Below are positions 8,755 to 16,966 of a stretch of 33,338 bases of DNA, piece by piece. The stretch is from NCBI GenBank assembly GCA_015654495.1, contig JAATGW010000025.1:1-33338 (forward strand). Reading direction: 5' to 3'. The DNA comes from Chitinophagales bacterium (GTDB lineage Bacteria; Bacteroidota; Bacteroidia; Chitinophagales; Chitinophagaceae). Numbering within the stretch: the stretch's first letter is position 1; the number at the start of each line of letters is the position of its first letter. Under the pieces are notes generated by a model. That model had not been told where the DNA came from and did not search any database. It saw only the letters and a list, made by a program, of their open reading frames with translations. A program made the position numbers and the translations under genes.

Positions 8755-10842
8755 TTAACGGAGTACCACAGCTCCTAACGGTGGTAAATGCAGATTTATT
8801 TCAAACCTTTTTTGCTTTTTATCCAGAACTTTTACCTCAACAGAGGGGTTAAAAACATTTCCGGCTCCCCAGAACTCCCTGCTGTCGCTATTGAAAATTT
8901 CCTGCCACTCTGATTTGCCGCTAACCTCTATCTTCCAGTCATTTCTGACTACCGGGGTCATATTCAGAATCACCAGGATATCGTTTTTTGAACTCTTTCC
9001 TTTTCTCTTAAAAACAATCACAGACTCCTGCCTGTGTGAAAGATCAACCCATTCAAAACCCTCGGCTTCAAACTGAAGTTCATGAAGTGCGGGTTCGTTG
9101 CAATAAAGTTTCGAGAGGGTGCTGACACAGGTTTTTAAGCCATTATGGCTGTCATGTGCTAATAATCCCCAGTCAAGCTCTGATTTATAATTCCATTCAG
9201 ACGTTTGCCCGAATTCATTTCCCATAAAAAGAAGTTTGCCACCCGGATGTGTGTACATATAGGTATACAGCAAACGAAGATTCGCGAATTTCTGCCAGTC
9301 GTCGCCGGGCATTTTATACAGCATCGGCGATTTGCCGTGTACAACTTCATCATGACTAAGGGGCAGCATAAAATTTTCATCGTTATAATACACCATGCTG
9401 AAAGTAAACTGGTCCTGTTGAAATTGCCTGTAAAAAGGATCCTGTTTAAAATATTTCAGCGTGTCATGCATCCAGCCCATCATCCATTTCATTCCAAAAC
9501 CGAGGCCATCCTGCCATGTTGGTTTGGAAACTCCCGGCCAATCTGTAGCCTCCTCGGCAATCGTCTGAACATCCGGGAAATCGCGATAAATTGTTTCGTT
9601 GAGATCTTTTATGAAAGCAATCGCTTCAAGATTTCCATTTCCTCCGAATGTATTGGGCTCCCATTCACCAGCCTTCCGGCTGTAGTCAAGTTTCAGAATT
9701 GATGACACCGCATCAACACGGATTCCATCAATATGAAATTGCTCAAACCAAAACCGCGCATTGCTGATAAGAAATGATTTCACTTCTCCCCTGCTGTAAT
9801 TGAAAATATAACTGTTCCAGTCCGGATGATAACCCTTACGCATATCCGCATATTCATAAGTATGCGTTCCGTCGAACATGAATAATCCATGATGATCATA
9901 TGGAAAATGCGAAGGCACCCAATCGAGGATCACGCCGATACCTTCGCGATGAAAATAATCGATCATTGCCATCAGCTCTTCAGGATTTCCGAATCGCGAA
10001 GTAGGAGCAAAATAGCCGGTGCCCTGGTAACCCCAGCTACCATCAAAAGGATATTCCATTACAGGCATAAATTCCACATGAGTAAAACCCATTTCCTTTG
10101 CGTAGGGCACCAACCTCTCTGCTATCTGCCAGTAGGAATTATAACTATCCTCATTGTTTTTGTCGGGGCGCATCCAGCTGGCCAGATGAACTTCATAAAC
10201 AGAATAGGCAGACTGAAGGGAATTGTGTTTTTTCCTGGTCTTCATCCACTGCTCATCCTTCCACTCATATTCAAAATTCCATGTGATAGAAGCCGTTTTG
10301 GGTTTATGTTCCCAGAAATGGGAATAGGGATCACCCTTATCCAGTTGCACTCCGCCAAAGCCCGTGATATGGTATTTATAAACTTCTCCGCGATTTACAT
10401 TCGGAATAAAACCTTCCCAAATACCGCTTTTATCAAGGCGTACAAAAAGATCATGTGATTCCTTATTCCAGTCGTTGAAATTTCCCGTGACTGTTATACG
10501 CGTAGCATTGGGAGCCCATACGGCAAAATAGCTTCCTGTAGTATCGAGTACTGTTATCTGTTTATTACCAAAATATTCATAAGCGTTATAACATGTGCCT
10601 TGCTGAAAATTGCGGATCACTTCATCATTAAATAATGAATAGTTCCACACCGGTTTCGTGGAATCAACAAAATGTATATCCTCATATTTCTCTGATCCCT
10701 GTTTAATACCACTCTTCACTTTAGTTTTATCGCTTGTGTGCATTTTAGACTTTTTTGCATCCTGTTTACTTTGCTTCGGAATTTTTTTTCCGTCAGATAA
10801 TTTTTTACCCTTTGTTCCGGAACTGTCGGATTCACGATTCAT
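8755..10842 (-). CDS. glgB: 1,4-alpha-glucan branching enzyme with Lys-rich N-terminal extension
   Basis: Cytosolic GH13 enzyme that introduces alpha-1,6 branches into glycogen. 695 residues. After an N-terminal extension comes a CBM48-like domain (FAVWAPNATRITVTGNFNDW, near 106-125), then the (beta/alpha)8 barrel with DGSWGYQGTGYFAPTSRFG, the nucleophile Asp377 in DGIRVDAVSSIL, the acid/base Glu in TIAEEATDWPGVS (430 or 431) and Asp498 in LSHDEVVHGK. A C-terminal beta domain closes the protein. The first 60 or so residues are odd: low complexity, with 14 lysines in the first 50 residues, and probably disordered; a shorter product from Met34 is possible. The glgA/glgC operon is 4-10 kb away on the same strand. 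It is divergent from the outer-membrane barrel gene across a 130-base region in which I recognise no clear promoter. Confidence 0.96.
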   Translation of the reverse strand: MNRESDSSGTKGKKLSDGKKIPKQSKQDAKKSKMHTSDKTKVKSGIKQGSEKYEDIHFVDSTKPVWNYSLFNDEVIRNFQQGTCYNAYEYFGNKQITVLDTTGSYFAVWAPNATRITVTGNFNDWNKESHDLFVRLDKSGIWEGFIPNVNRGEVYKYHITGFGGVQLDKGDPYSHFWEHKPKTASITWNFEYEWKDEQWMKTRKKHNSLQSAYSVYEVHLASWMRPDKNNEDSYNSYWQIAERLVPYAKEMGFTHVEFMPVMEYPFDGSWGYQGTGYFAPTSRFGNPEELMAMIDYFHREGIGVILDWVPSHFPYDHHGLFMFDGTHTYEYADMRKGYHPDWNSYIFNYSRGEVKSFLISNARFWFEQFHIDGIRVDAVSSILKLDYSRKAGEWEPNTFGGNGNLEAIAFIKDLNETIYRDFPDVQTIAEEATDWPGVSKPTWQDGLGFGMKWMMGWMHDTLKYFKQDPFYRQFQQDQFTFSMVYYNDENFMLPLSHDEVVHGKSPMLYKMPGDDWQKFANLRLLYTYMYTHPGGKLLFMGNEFGQTSEWNYKSELDWGLLAHDSHNGLKTCVSTLSKLYCNEPALHELQFEAEGFEWVDLSHRQESVIVFKRKGKSSKNDILVILNMTPVVRNDWKIEVSGKSEWQEIFNSDSREFWGAGNVFNPSVEVKVLDKKQKRFEINLHLPPLGAVVLR

Positions 10843-10972
10843 ATGGTGTAATTAAGGGTTTAACTTAACATTATGTAGTATACAATTTAAGGTTTAAATA
10901 AATACAAGTTTCTTCGCAGGGTAAAATTCAAAATTCAATTTTACAACTGCACCAACAACCAAGGTAACTGAC

Positions 10973-13765
10973 ATGAGAAAAATAATCCTACTATCCTTAC
11001 TGTGTTCTTTTTTTTCTGCAGGAGCCTGGTCGCAGCAGTCAGCTGTTCAGGGTACAATAACGGATACAGTTAATAAGAAAAATCTTTACAGAACATCAAT
11101 CGTAATTCTACGGCAATCAGATTCGACGATGGTCGGATATACCCGGTCAACTCAGGACGGGTCTTTCAAATACAATCTGCAGGAGCCCGGAAAATACATC
11201 ATTCAAATTGGCCATCCGGGTTTTGCGGACTATTCGGATACATTCAGTATAGTTTCCAACACTCCTTTTATTCTTGGTGATATTTCACTCACTCCCAGGA
11301 GTAAGCTGCTCGAAGAAATCATTGTTAAAAAAACCATTCCGGCTATCCGCTTCAAAGGGGATACCCTTGTTTTTAAGGCTGATAGTTTTGCTGTTAAAGC
11401 CGGCGCTTCAGTCGAAGATATGCTTAAAATTATGCCCGGCTTCCAGGTCGATAAAAACGGACAGATTACGGCCCAGGGCCAACGGGTTCAGAAGGTGCTG
11501 GTTGATGGAGAAGAATTTTTTAGCGATGACCCGACAATTGCAACAAAAAATCTCCTCGCAAATATGGTAGACGATGTGGAGGTTTTTGATAAGAAAAGCG
11601 ACCAGGCTGTATTTTCAGGAGTTGATGACGGAGAGAAAACAAAAACAATTAATCTCAAACTAAAAGAAGATAAGAAGAACGGCTATTTCGGAAAACTTGA
11701 AGGAGGAACTGACTTTAAGAATTACTTTAACAACAATGCCATGTTGAATTATTTCAAAGGGAAAAAGAAAATTTCCGGTTTTGGAATTATGTCAAACAAT
11801 GGAAAAACAGGGCTCGATTGGCAGGAAAATGCAAACTATGGCGGGAATAGCGGCAATATGGAATCCGGTATGAGTGATGATGGCGGCATGTATTTTATGA
11901 TGAACAATAACGATGAATTTGGTGGTTCTAATTTTTATGGCGAAGGAATTCCGAGCAGCTGGTCGGCTGGTGCACATTTTTCAAATAAATGGGATGCTGA
12001 TCGCCAGCACCTGAACGGCAACTATCGTTTTAACAAACTGAATAATGATGCAACAGTTAATACAAAAACCCAGTACATCCTGCCAGACACTTTGTATTAC
12101 CAGAATCAGTTGAACAAAACATATAATAGCCGGATGCGGAACCGGCTGGAAGGAATTTATGAAGTAACACTTGACTCATCTTCTTCCTTAAAAATAACAG
12201 CTAACGGCTCTCTTGGTGAAAACACAAATTATAATCAGTTTAACACCGAATCTCTCAATGAAGAAAATCAGCAGGTAAACTCAAGCGAAAGGTTCACAAC
12301 AAATAATGGAACCAGCCAGGCAATCAACAGCACTCTTTTATACAGAAAACGGTTTAAGGGTGCCGGACATACAATGTCGGTCACGCTCCGGCAGGACTAT
12401 AATAATCAACCCGGCGAGGGATTCCTGAAAGCTGATAACAGGTTTTTTGATGAGCAGGGAAATATTGTGCGTCAGGATATTATTGATCAGCGCAAAATCA
12501 ATAATAACAGGATCAATAATATCAACGGACGTATTTCATATACAAAACCTATATCAAAACGTTCTTATCTGGAATTCAACTATACGCTGGCGAATAACCG
12601 AAGAAATTCAGACCGCCAGACCTATGAAAAAACTTCACCCAATGACCCTAAATACGACGAGGAAGTTGAATTGCTCACCAATAACCTCGATTACAATACC
12701 TGGAGCAATACCGGTGGCATTAACTACAGGTATGCGAAACCCAAAAAGTTCAATTTCAGTATTGGCGGATCTGTAAGTCAGAATAATCTATACCAGAAAG
12801 ATCTTAAAAGAGACACAAGTGTGAAGTATAATTTTCTCAATTTCTTTCCACAGGCCAATGCCAATTTTACATTGAAGAAAAACAAGAATATCGGCATACG
12901 CTACAATGGATCAACCCAGCAACCTACAATTGAGCAGTTACAGCCAATTGTTGACAATACGGATCCTTTGAATGTTTATATTGGTAACCCTGACCTTAAA
13001 CTGGCAGTGAATCACAACCTGGGTCTCAATTTTGGTGGTTACGATTTTTTAAGTGAAAGCGGATTTTATATAAATGCCAATGTCAATATAACCCAGAACG
13101 CCTTCAGCACAAGGGATGTAGTAGATTCACTGGGCCGCAGGGTGTATCAAACAGTAAACGTACCTCTTACCCTCAATGCAAACAGTTTCTTTGACTACAA
13201 TTTTAAAATTAAAAAGACGCCCTGGAGTTTCAGCGCAGGATATAATCTTGGATACACCAAAAACGTAAATTTTATCAACGGCGAAGAAAACACCATCAAA
13301 TCCGGCCGGGCCGGCGTCAATGCATCTATCCGGTTTTATAAAGACAAAAAATTCAGTGCCAGCACCTATTCCGTTTTTACATACAATTTTTCCGAATCAT
13401 CCATCCGCACAGATATCAAAACAAATTACTGGATTCAGCGGCATGATGTGGATATGACTGTATTCCTGCCATGGAAACTGGAACTGACGGGTGAACTCAG
13501 CATCAACCTGCGCCAGAAAACATCTGTGTTCGATAATAACAATAACGTTTACCTGCTGAATGCATGGATCGACAAGAAGCTGCTTAAAAATGATCCGCTT
13601 CGTATCAGGTTATATGCATTCGATATTCTTAATCAGAATAAAGGTTTCAGAAGAAATATCAATACTAATTTTATTTCTGAACGGACCTATAATACGTTCC
13701 AGCGTTACCTGATGATTTCTGTAATCTGGAATTTTAATAAAAATGGCAAACCTCAATCATTCTGA
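10973..13765 (+). CDS. Outer-membrane beta-barrel protein, TonB-receptor-like (carboxypeptidase-regulatory-like N-terminus)
   Basis: A 930-residue outer-membrane protein. Signal peptide 1-20 (ending near GAWSQ), then a carboxypeptidase-regulatory-like beta-sandwich (about 24-110, starting QGTITDTVNKKNLYRTSIVI). A plug-like segment follows (about 130-235) with AGASVEDMLKIMPGFQVDKNG and VQKVLVDGEEFFSDD. The remainder is a long barrel rich in alternating aromatic strands, ending in a strand with LMISVIWNFN. This matches the Bacteroidota OMP barrel family related to TonB-dependent receptors. There is no SusD partner, so it is not a classic SusCD glycan importer. The next gene, 2 bases downstream, encodes a GLPGLI protein, a frequent companion of these barrels. 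Substrate unknown. Confidence 0.88.
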   Translation: MRKIILLSLLCSFFSAGAWSQQSAVQGTITDTVNKKNLYRTSIVILRQSDSTMVGYTRSTQDGSFKYNLQEPGKYIIQIGHPGFADYSDTFSIVSNTPFILGDISLTPRSKLLEEIIVKKTIPAIRFKGDTLVFKADSFAVKAGASVEDMLKIMPGFQVDKNGQITAQGQRVQKVLVDGEEFFSDDPTIATKNLLANMVDDVEVFDKKSDQAVFSGVDDGEKTKTINLKLKEDKKNGYFGKLEGGTDFKNYFNNNAMLNYFKGKKKISGFGIMSNNGKTGLDWQENANYGGNSGNMESGMSDDGGMYFMMNNNDEFGGSNFYGEGIPSSWSAGAHFSNKWDADRQHLNGNYRFNKLNNDATVNTKTQYILPDTLYYQNQLNKTYNSRMRNRLEGIYEVTLDSSSSLKITANGSLGENTNYNQFNTESLNEENQQVNSSERFTTNNGTSQAINSTLLYRKRFKGAGHTMSVTLRQDYNNQPGEGFLKADNRFFDEQGNIVRQDIIDQRKINNNRINNINGRISYTKPISKRSYLEFNYTLANNRRNSDRQTYEKTSPNDPKYDEEVELLTNNLDYNTWSNTGGINYRYAKPKKFNFSIGGSVSQNNLYQKDLKRDTSVKYNFLNFFPQANANFTLKKNKNIGIRYNGSTQQPTIEQLQPIVDNTDPLNVYIGNPDLKLAVNHNLGLNFGGYDFLSESGFYINANVNITQNAFSTRDVVDSLGRRVYQTVNVPLTLNANSFFDYNFKIKKTPWSFSAGYNLGYTKNVNFINGEENTIKSGRAGVNASIRFYKDKKFSASTYSVFTYNFSESSIRTDIKTNYWIQRHDVDMTVFLPWKLELTGELSINLRQKTSVFDNNNNVYLLNAWIDKKLLKNDPLRIRLYAFDILNQNKGFRRNINTNFISERTYNTFQRYLMISVIWNFNKNGKPQSF

Positions 13766-13767
13766 TC

Positions 13768-14502
13768 ATGAAATTTATAAGATATATAATCATTGTTTTC
13801 CTGCTTTTAAATGCCAGCCAATCTGCAAATGCACAGCAATTTATTACAGCAGGAAAAATCGAATTCGAAAAGAGAACCAATCAGCATTCTTTACTGGAGG
13901 ATGAAAGCATGTGGGACGAGATGATGAAAAAAAACCTTCCGAAATTTGCTGTCACCTATTTCGATCTGTTTTTTGATGAAAACAAAAGCCTTTATAAAAC
14001 CGGCCGCGATCCTGATAACCGAATGATCCACTGGGGTCTGAGTTATATCTCAAATACAGTGTACAAGGACATGCAGCATGAAACTTTTGTGAACCAGAAA
14101 AATATATTCGGCAGCGATTTTCTGATTGCAGACTCCTTACAAAAAATAGATTGGAAAATCACCAATGAACCACGAACCATTGCCGGATTCGAATGCCGCA
14201 AAGCTGTAGGCCGGATTTTCGATTCTATTGTGGTTATCGCATTTTATACCGATGAGATCATACCTTCAACGGGCCCCGAATCTTTTGGCGGACTGCCTGG
14301 AATGATCCTCGGCCTCGCGATTCCAAGAATGCACACCACCTGGTATGCCACCAAACTTGAAATCAGGGAAACAACACCAAAAGAAATTGTGATCCCTAAA
14401 ACCGGAAAGAAATTCAACGAAAAACAATTCCGGGTGGAAATGCAGGATATTCTGAAAGAACGTGAATGGCTCAAGAAGCTTTCCTGGCAGATGTTGATCT
14501 GA
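13768..14502 (+). CDS. GLPGLI family protein
   Basis: A 244-residue exported protein of the GLPGLI family, restricted mainly to Bacteroidota and of unknown biochemical function. Signal peptide 1-22 ending ANAQ. The defining motif appears as FGGLPGMILGL near residues 173-183, with a Met in place of the family's Leu. Upstream of it is the usual W-x-I-T-x-E-x-x-x-I-x-G-F-x-C-x-K-A segment (WKITNEPRTIAGFECRKA, 129-146). It starts 2 bases after the stop of the barrel gene, so the two form an operon and probably act together at the outer membrane or periplasm. A heptad array begins 3 bases after its stop codon. Confidence 0.9.
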   Translation: MKFIRYIIIVFLLLNASQSANAQQFITAGKIEFEKRTNQHSLLEDESMWDEMMKKNLPKFAVTYFDLFFDENKSLYKTGRDPDNRMIHWGLSYISNTVYKDMQHETFVNQKNIFGSDFLIADSLQKIDWKITNEPRTIAGFECRKAVGRIFDSIVVIAFYTDEIIPSTGPESFGGLPGMILGLAIPRMHTTWYATKLEIRETTPKEIVIPKTGKKFNEKQFRVEMQDILKEREWLKKLSWQMLI

Positions 14503-14504
14503 AA

Positions 14505-14573
14505 GGCAGGAGGCAGCAGGCAGAAAACCAAAGGAAAGAACTTAAGGCAAAAGGCAGGAGGCAAGAGGCAATA
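14505..14573. repeat. Purine-rich heptad array, GGCANNA family (about 10 units)
   Basis: Ten units of about 7 bases follow the GLPGLI stop. Seven fit GGCANNA (14505-14525 and 14546-14573), separated by three degenerate units (14526-14545), one of which is a base short. Unlike the GTTNAAC arrays the unit is not self-complementary, so the array has a strong purine bias on the plus strand. The rest of the 138-base gap contains a TAATTTGC box (14603-14610) and no ORF. Confidence 0.8.
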
Positions 14574-14602
14574 GGAACAGCCAGTGTGGAGTTAATAGTG
14601 GG

Positions 14603-14610
14603 TAATTTGC
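14603..14610 (+). promoter_or_regulatory. Candidate promoter box TAATTTGC for the lipocalin-like gene
   Basis: TAATTTGC resembles the Bacteroidota -7 box (TAnnTTTG) with one spacer base fewer, and lies 30 bases before the ATG at 14641. The same 8-mer precedes other genes in the window (26205, 31729 and the minus strand at 25723). No -33 TTG is seen at the right distance. Confidence 0.3.
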
Positions 14611-14640
14611 CAATATCCCTGTTAATTTCAAATCTTTAAT

Positions 14641-15069
14641 ATGAATCGTAAATTTTATTTCCTGGTTATATCGCTTTTTTTAGTCAGTACTTTCGCTTCT
14701 GTGGCATTTCAACGGGCATCGGCGCAGGGTATTGAAGATCAGAAGAAATTTCTCACGCAGAAGCCCTGGCATATTATTGAAGATAAACTTACCGGCGTAG
14801 GTAATCATCGTGCAATGAATGGTGAGGCTGAGATTATTTTCAGCGCTGACGGAAACTGGAATTGCAATCAGAATATTGAAGGGGAAAAATCCGGAACCTG
14901 GTGGTTAAAAGATACAAGCACACTTTATCTTAAAACAGCCAAAGGCGGAAAGGAAATCAAATGTGAGCTGATTAAACTTACTGCCGAAACTCTCCGCTTT
15001 AAATACAAACTTCTCACGGCCGCACGCGTAATGGAATGGGAAAGTACTGAAGACGACGTTGAACGTTAA
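14641..15069 (+). CDS. Small exported lipocalin-like hypothetical protein
   Basis: A 142-residue protein with an N-terminal signal peptide (hydrophobic 5-22, cleavage likely after ASA at about 27-29). The mature part reads like a short beta-barrel of the lipocalin-like type: KKFLTQKPWHIIEDKL, then EIIFSADGNWNCNQNIEG, KSGTWWLKDTSTLYL and a closing strand ending MEWEST. The pattern of a lead helix followed by strands ending in GxW is common in Bacteroidota lipocalin-like domains. No catalytic residue is apparent and no function can be assigned. Its last four codons and TAA stop lie inside a GTTNAAC heptad array. It converges on the GH13 gene. Confidence 0.65.
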   Translation: MNRKFYFLVISLFLVSTFASVAFQRASAQGIEDQKKFLTQKPWHIIEDKLTGVGNHRAMNGEAEIIFSADGNWNCNQNIEGEKSGTWWLKDTSTLYLKTAKGGKEIKCELIKLTAETLRFKYKLLTAARVMEWESTEDDVER

Positions 15070-15081
15070 ACGTACAACGTC
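15055..15081. repeat. GTTNAAC heptad array, site C (3 units, 27-base inverted repeat)
   Basis: Three 7-base units (15058-15078) sit inside a 27-base inverted repeat with 13-base arms, one mismatch and a single central base. It overlaps the end of the lipocalin-like gene (stop 15067-15069) and lies 19 bases from the stop of the convergent GH13 gene, so a transcript from either side could fold it. A bidirectional terminator role is possible but no T-run follows. Confidence 0.75.
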
Positions 15082-15100
15082 CCCTCAACAGCAGTGGTTG

Positions 15101-16954
15101 TCATTGAAGTTCCAGAACAGTTAGTTGCAATGCGGGCAGTTTTATTTTCGTTCCAAGATTCACGCTATTTCCACTCACTACATCCTTTGCATTTTTAAAA
15201 TTTCCAATCCGCTCTGAGAAACGCGAAAGATCAAGAACTGATTCCGTTTCCTTGCTATTTAAAATGCACATTATTGTTTGCCTGTTGTCGTATCTGAAAT
15301 AAACATAAATTCCATTTTGCGGAATATACTGCATAGTGTTGCCACGGCTAAGAGCCGATGAAGTTTTACGGAAACCTGCGAGCCGTTTGGTATAATTAAA
15401 AGCTTCGTTTTCCTGATCTGTTCTTCCGGAAGCAGAAAACTTATTGGCCGAATCACCGGAAAATCCACCCGGAAAATCCCGTCTTACTTCCGCGTCTGAA
15501 GGGTTTTTCAAATTTTTCATCAGAATTTCTGTACCATAATACATTTGTGGTATTCCCCTCAAAGTGAGCAATAGTCCAACACCAATTTTGAATTTACTGA
15601 ATTGCTCTCCGGCTACTGAGTAAAACCGATCCATATCGTGGTTATCGAGAAATATACAATTGCGAAGCGGGTCTTTATATAGAAAGTCCTGGGAAAGTGT
15701 TTCGTATAAGTTCCCGGCACTTTCGGGCGATTGGGCCCTGGTAGCATCCAGTACCGAACCGTTTACAGGAAAATCAGTAACGCCCTGGGCATTGTGTTTG
15801 AATTTCGTGTTCATATTATTCTGTACAAAATAGGCTGCCTCAGGAACCAGGTTGGTCCATGCTTCGCCGAACACCGTAATAGCCGGAAATTCTTTCTCAA
15901 GTGCCGAATTGATATTATTCAAAAACTGTTCATCACAATATTTGTAGGTATCCACACGCCACCCATCGATACCGAATTCTTCAGTAGCCCAGATCGTATT
16001 CTGAATAATATATTTTGCAACATAAGGGTTGGCGAGATTAAGGTCAGGCAGATGTGGAACAAACCAGCCACCAACCATAATCTTCTTATCGATAGCAGAA
16101 GCATAGGGATCCATAAATACTTCTTCCTTATGATTGCTGCCCTGGTATGCAGGCCATTGATTCAACCAGTCTTTCATTGGTGGATCCAGCACGGTATGAT
16201 GGAATGATCCAACATGATTATATACGGCATCCTGGATGATCTTCATTCCTTTTGCATGCGCGGCATCTACCAGCTGGTGATATGCAGTATTACCTCCATG
16301 CCTCGGATCAATAGTATAGTGATTGGTGATCCAGTAGCCATGGTAACCACTCATGAGATTTTTTCCTTCCTGCATCAGGGGCATATCGTTCTCTACCACC
16401 GGGGTCATCCAAACCGTTGTGATTCCAAGATCCTTCAGGTAATCGAGATGGTTTTCCACGCCTTTTAAATCACCGCCATGCCGGGTCAGGGAATTCGCCC
16501 TGTCTGCGAGGGTATCCCGGCAGGTCCTGCATTTGTCATTTGCAGGATCTCCGTTTGCAAAACGATCGGGCATAATGAGGTATATAAAATCATTTGAACG
16601 CACACCCTGCACCCTGCTTTTTCCGTTCAGTGCACTCTTTGCTTTCAGTACGTAACGCAATTTTTTTCCATCAGAAAAACGGATTTCAAAAGAGCCGGGC
16701 TTTGTTGTTGACGCAATTTCCAGGTCGATGAAAACATAATTCTTATTTTCCGGCTGACTGACTTTCACAACTCTTATACCCGGATAATTGATTTTAATGC
16801 CCGCGGAAATATTACCTGTGTTATGCACCATCAGTTGCAATTGCTTCGCCTGCATACCGGTCCACCAATGAGTTGGATATACCTTTATTTCCTGGCCTTC
16901 TGCATTCAGCAAAAAGGCAAGCATCACAATGGTTAGAAAATTTTTTAAAGACAT
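15101..16954 (-). CDS. Periplasmic GH13 alpha-glucan hydrolase (neopullulanase/cyclomaltodextrinase, SusA-like)
   Basis: A 617-residue secreted enzyme that would cut alpha-1,4 (and possibly alpha-1,6) linked glucans. Signal peptide 1-20, N-terminal immunoglobulin-like domain (about 22-105, as in cyclomaltodextrinases), GH13 barrel and a C-terminal beta domain. Conserved regions: DAVYNHVG (242-249), nucleophile Asp335 in GWRVDTYKY, acid/base Glu364 in FGEAW, and Asp440 in FLDNHDMDRF. An unusual KCRTCRD segment puts a CxxC pair (142, 145) in the loop before the RHGGD motif. It is the last gene of the operon glgA-glgC-transporter-GH13, 12 bases after the transporter gene. That pairing suggests extracellular or periplasmic maltodextrin cleavage followed by uptake. 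Whether it prefers starch, pullulan or cyclodextrin cannot be read from sequence. Confidence 0.92.
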   Translation of the reverse strand: MSLKNFLTIVMLAFLLNAEGQEIKVYPTHWWTGMQAKQLQLMVHNTGNISAGIKINYPGIRVVKVSQPENKNYVFIDLEIASTTKPGSFEIRFSDGKKLRYVLKAKSALNGKSRVQGVRSNDFIYLIMPDRFANGDPANDKCRTCRDTLADRANSLTRHGGDLKGVENHLDYLKDLGITTVWMTPVVENDMPLMQEGKNLMSGYHGYWITNHYTIDPRHGGNTAYHQLVDAAHAKGMKIIQDAVYNHVGSFHHTVLDPPMKDWLNQWPAYQGSNHKEEVFMDPYASAIDKKIMVGGWFVPHLPDLNLANPYVAKYIIQNTIWATEEFGIDGWRVDTYKYCDEQFLNNINSALEKEFPAITVFGEAWTNLVPEAAYFVQNNMNTKFKHNAQGVTDFPVNGSVLDATRAQSPESAGNLYETLSQDFLYKDPLRNCIFLDNHDMDRFYSVAGEQFSKFKIGVGLLLTLRGIPQMYYGTEILMKNLKNPSDAEVRRDFPGGFSGDSANKFSASGRTDQENEAFNYTKRLAGFRKTSSALSRGNTMQYIPQNGIYVYFRYDNRQTIMCILNSKETESVLDLSRFSERIGNFKNAKDVVSGNSVNLGTKIKLPALQLTVLELQ

Positions 16955-16966
16955 TTCGCAGGAGAT

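Noticed and set aside
9205-9702. Long plus-strand open frame (165 codons) opposite glgB
   Set aside because: It lies wholly antisense to a strongly conserved glgB barrel region and its translation matches no family; it is a shadow of the glgB codon pattern. The same applies to 9889-10458 and other antisense frames.
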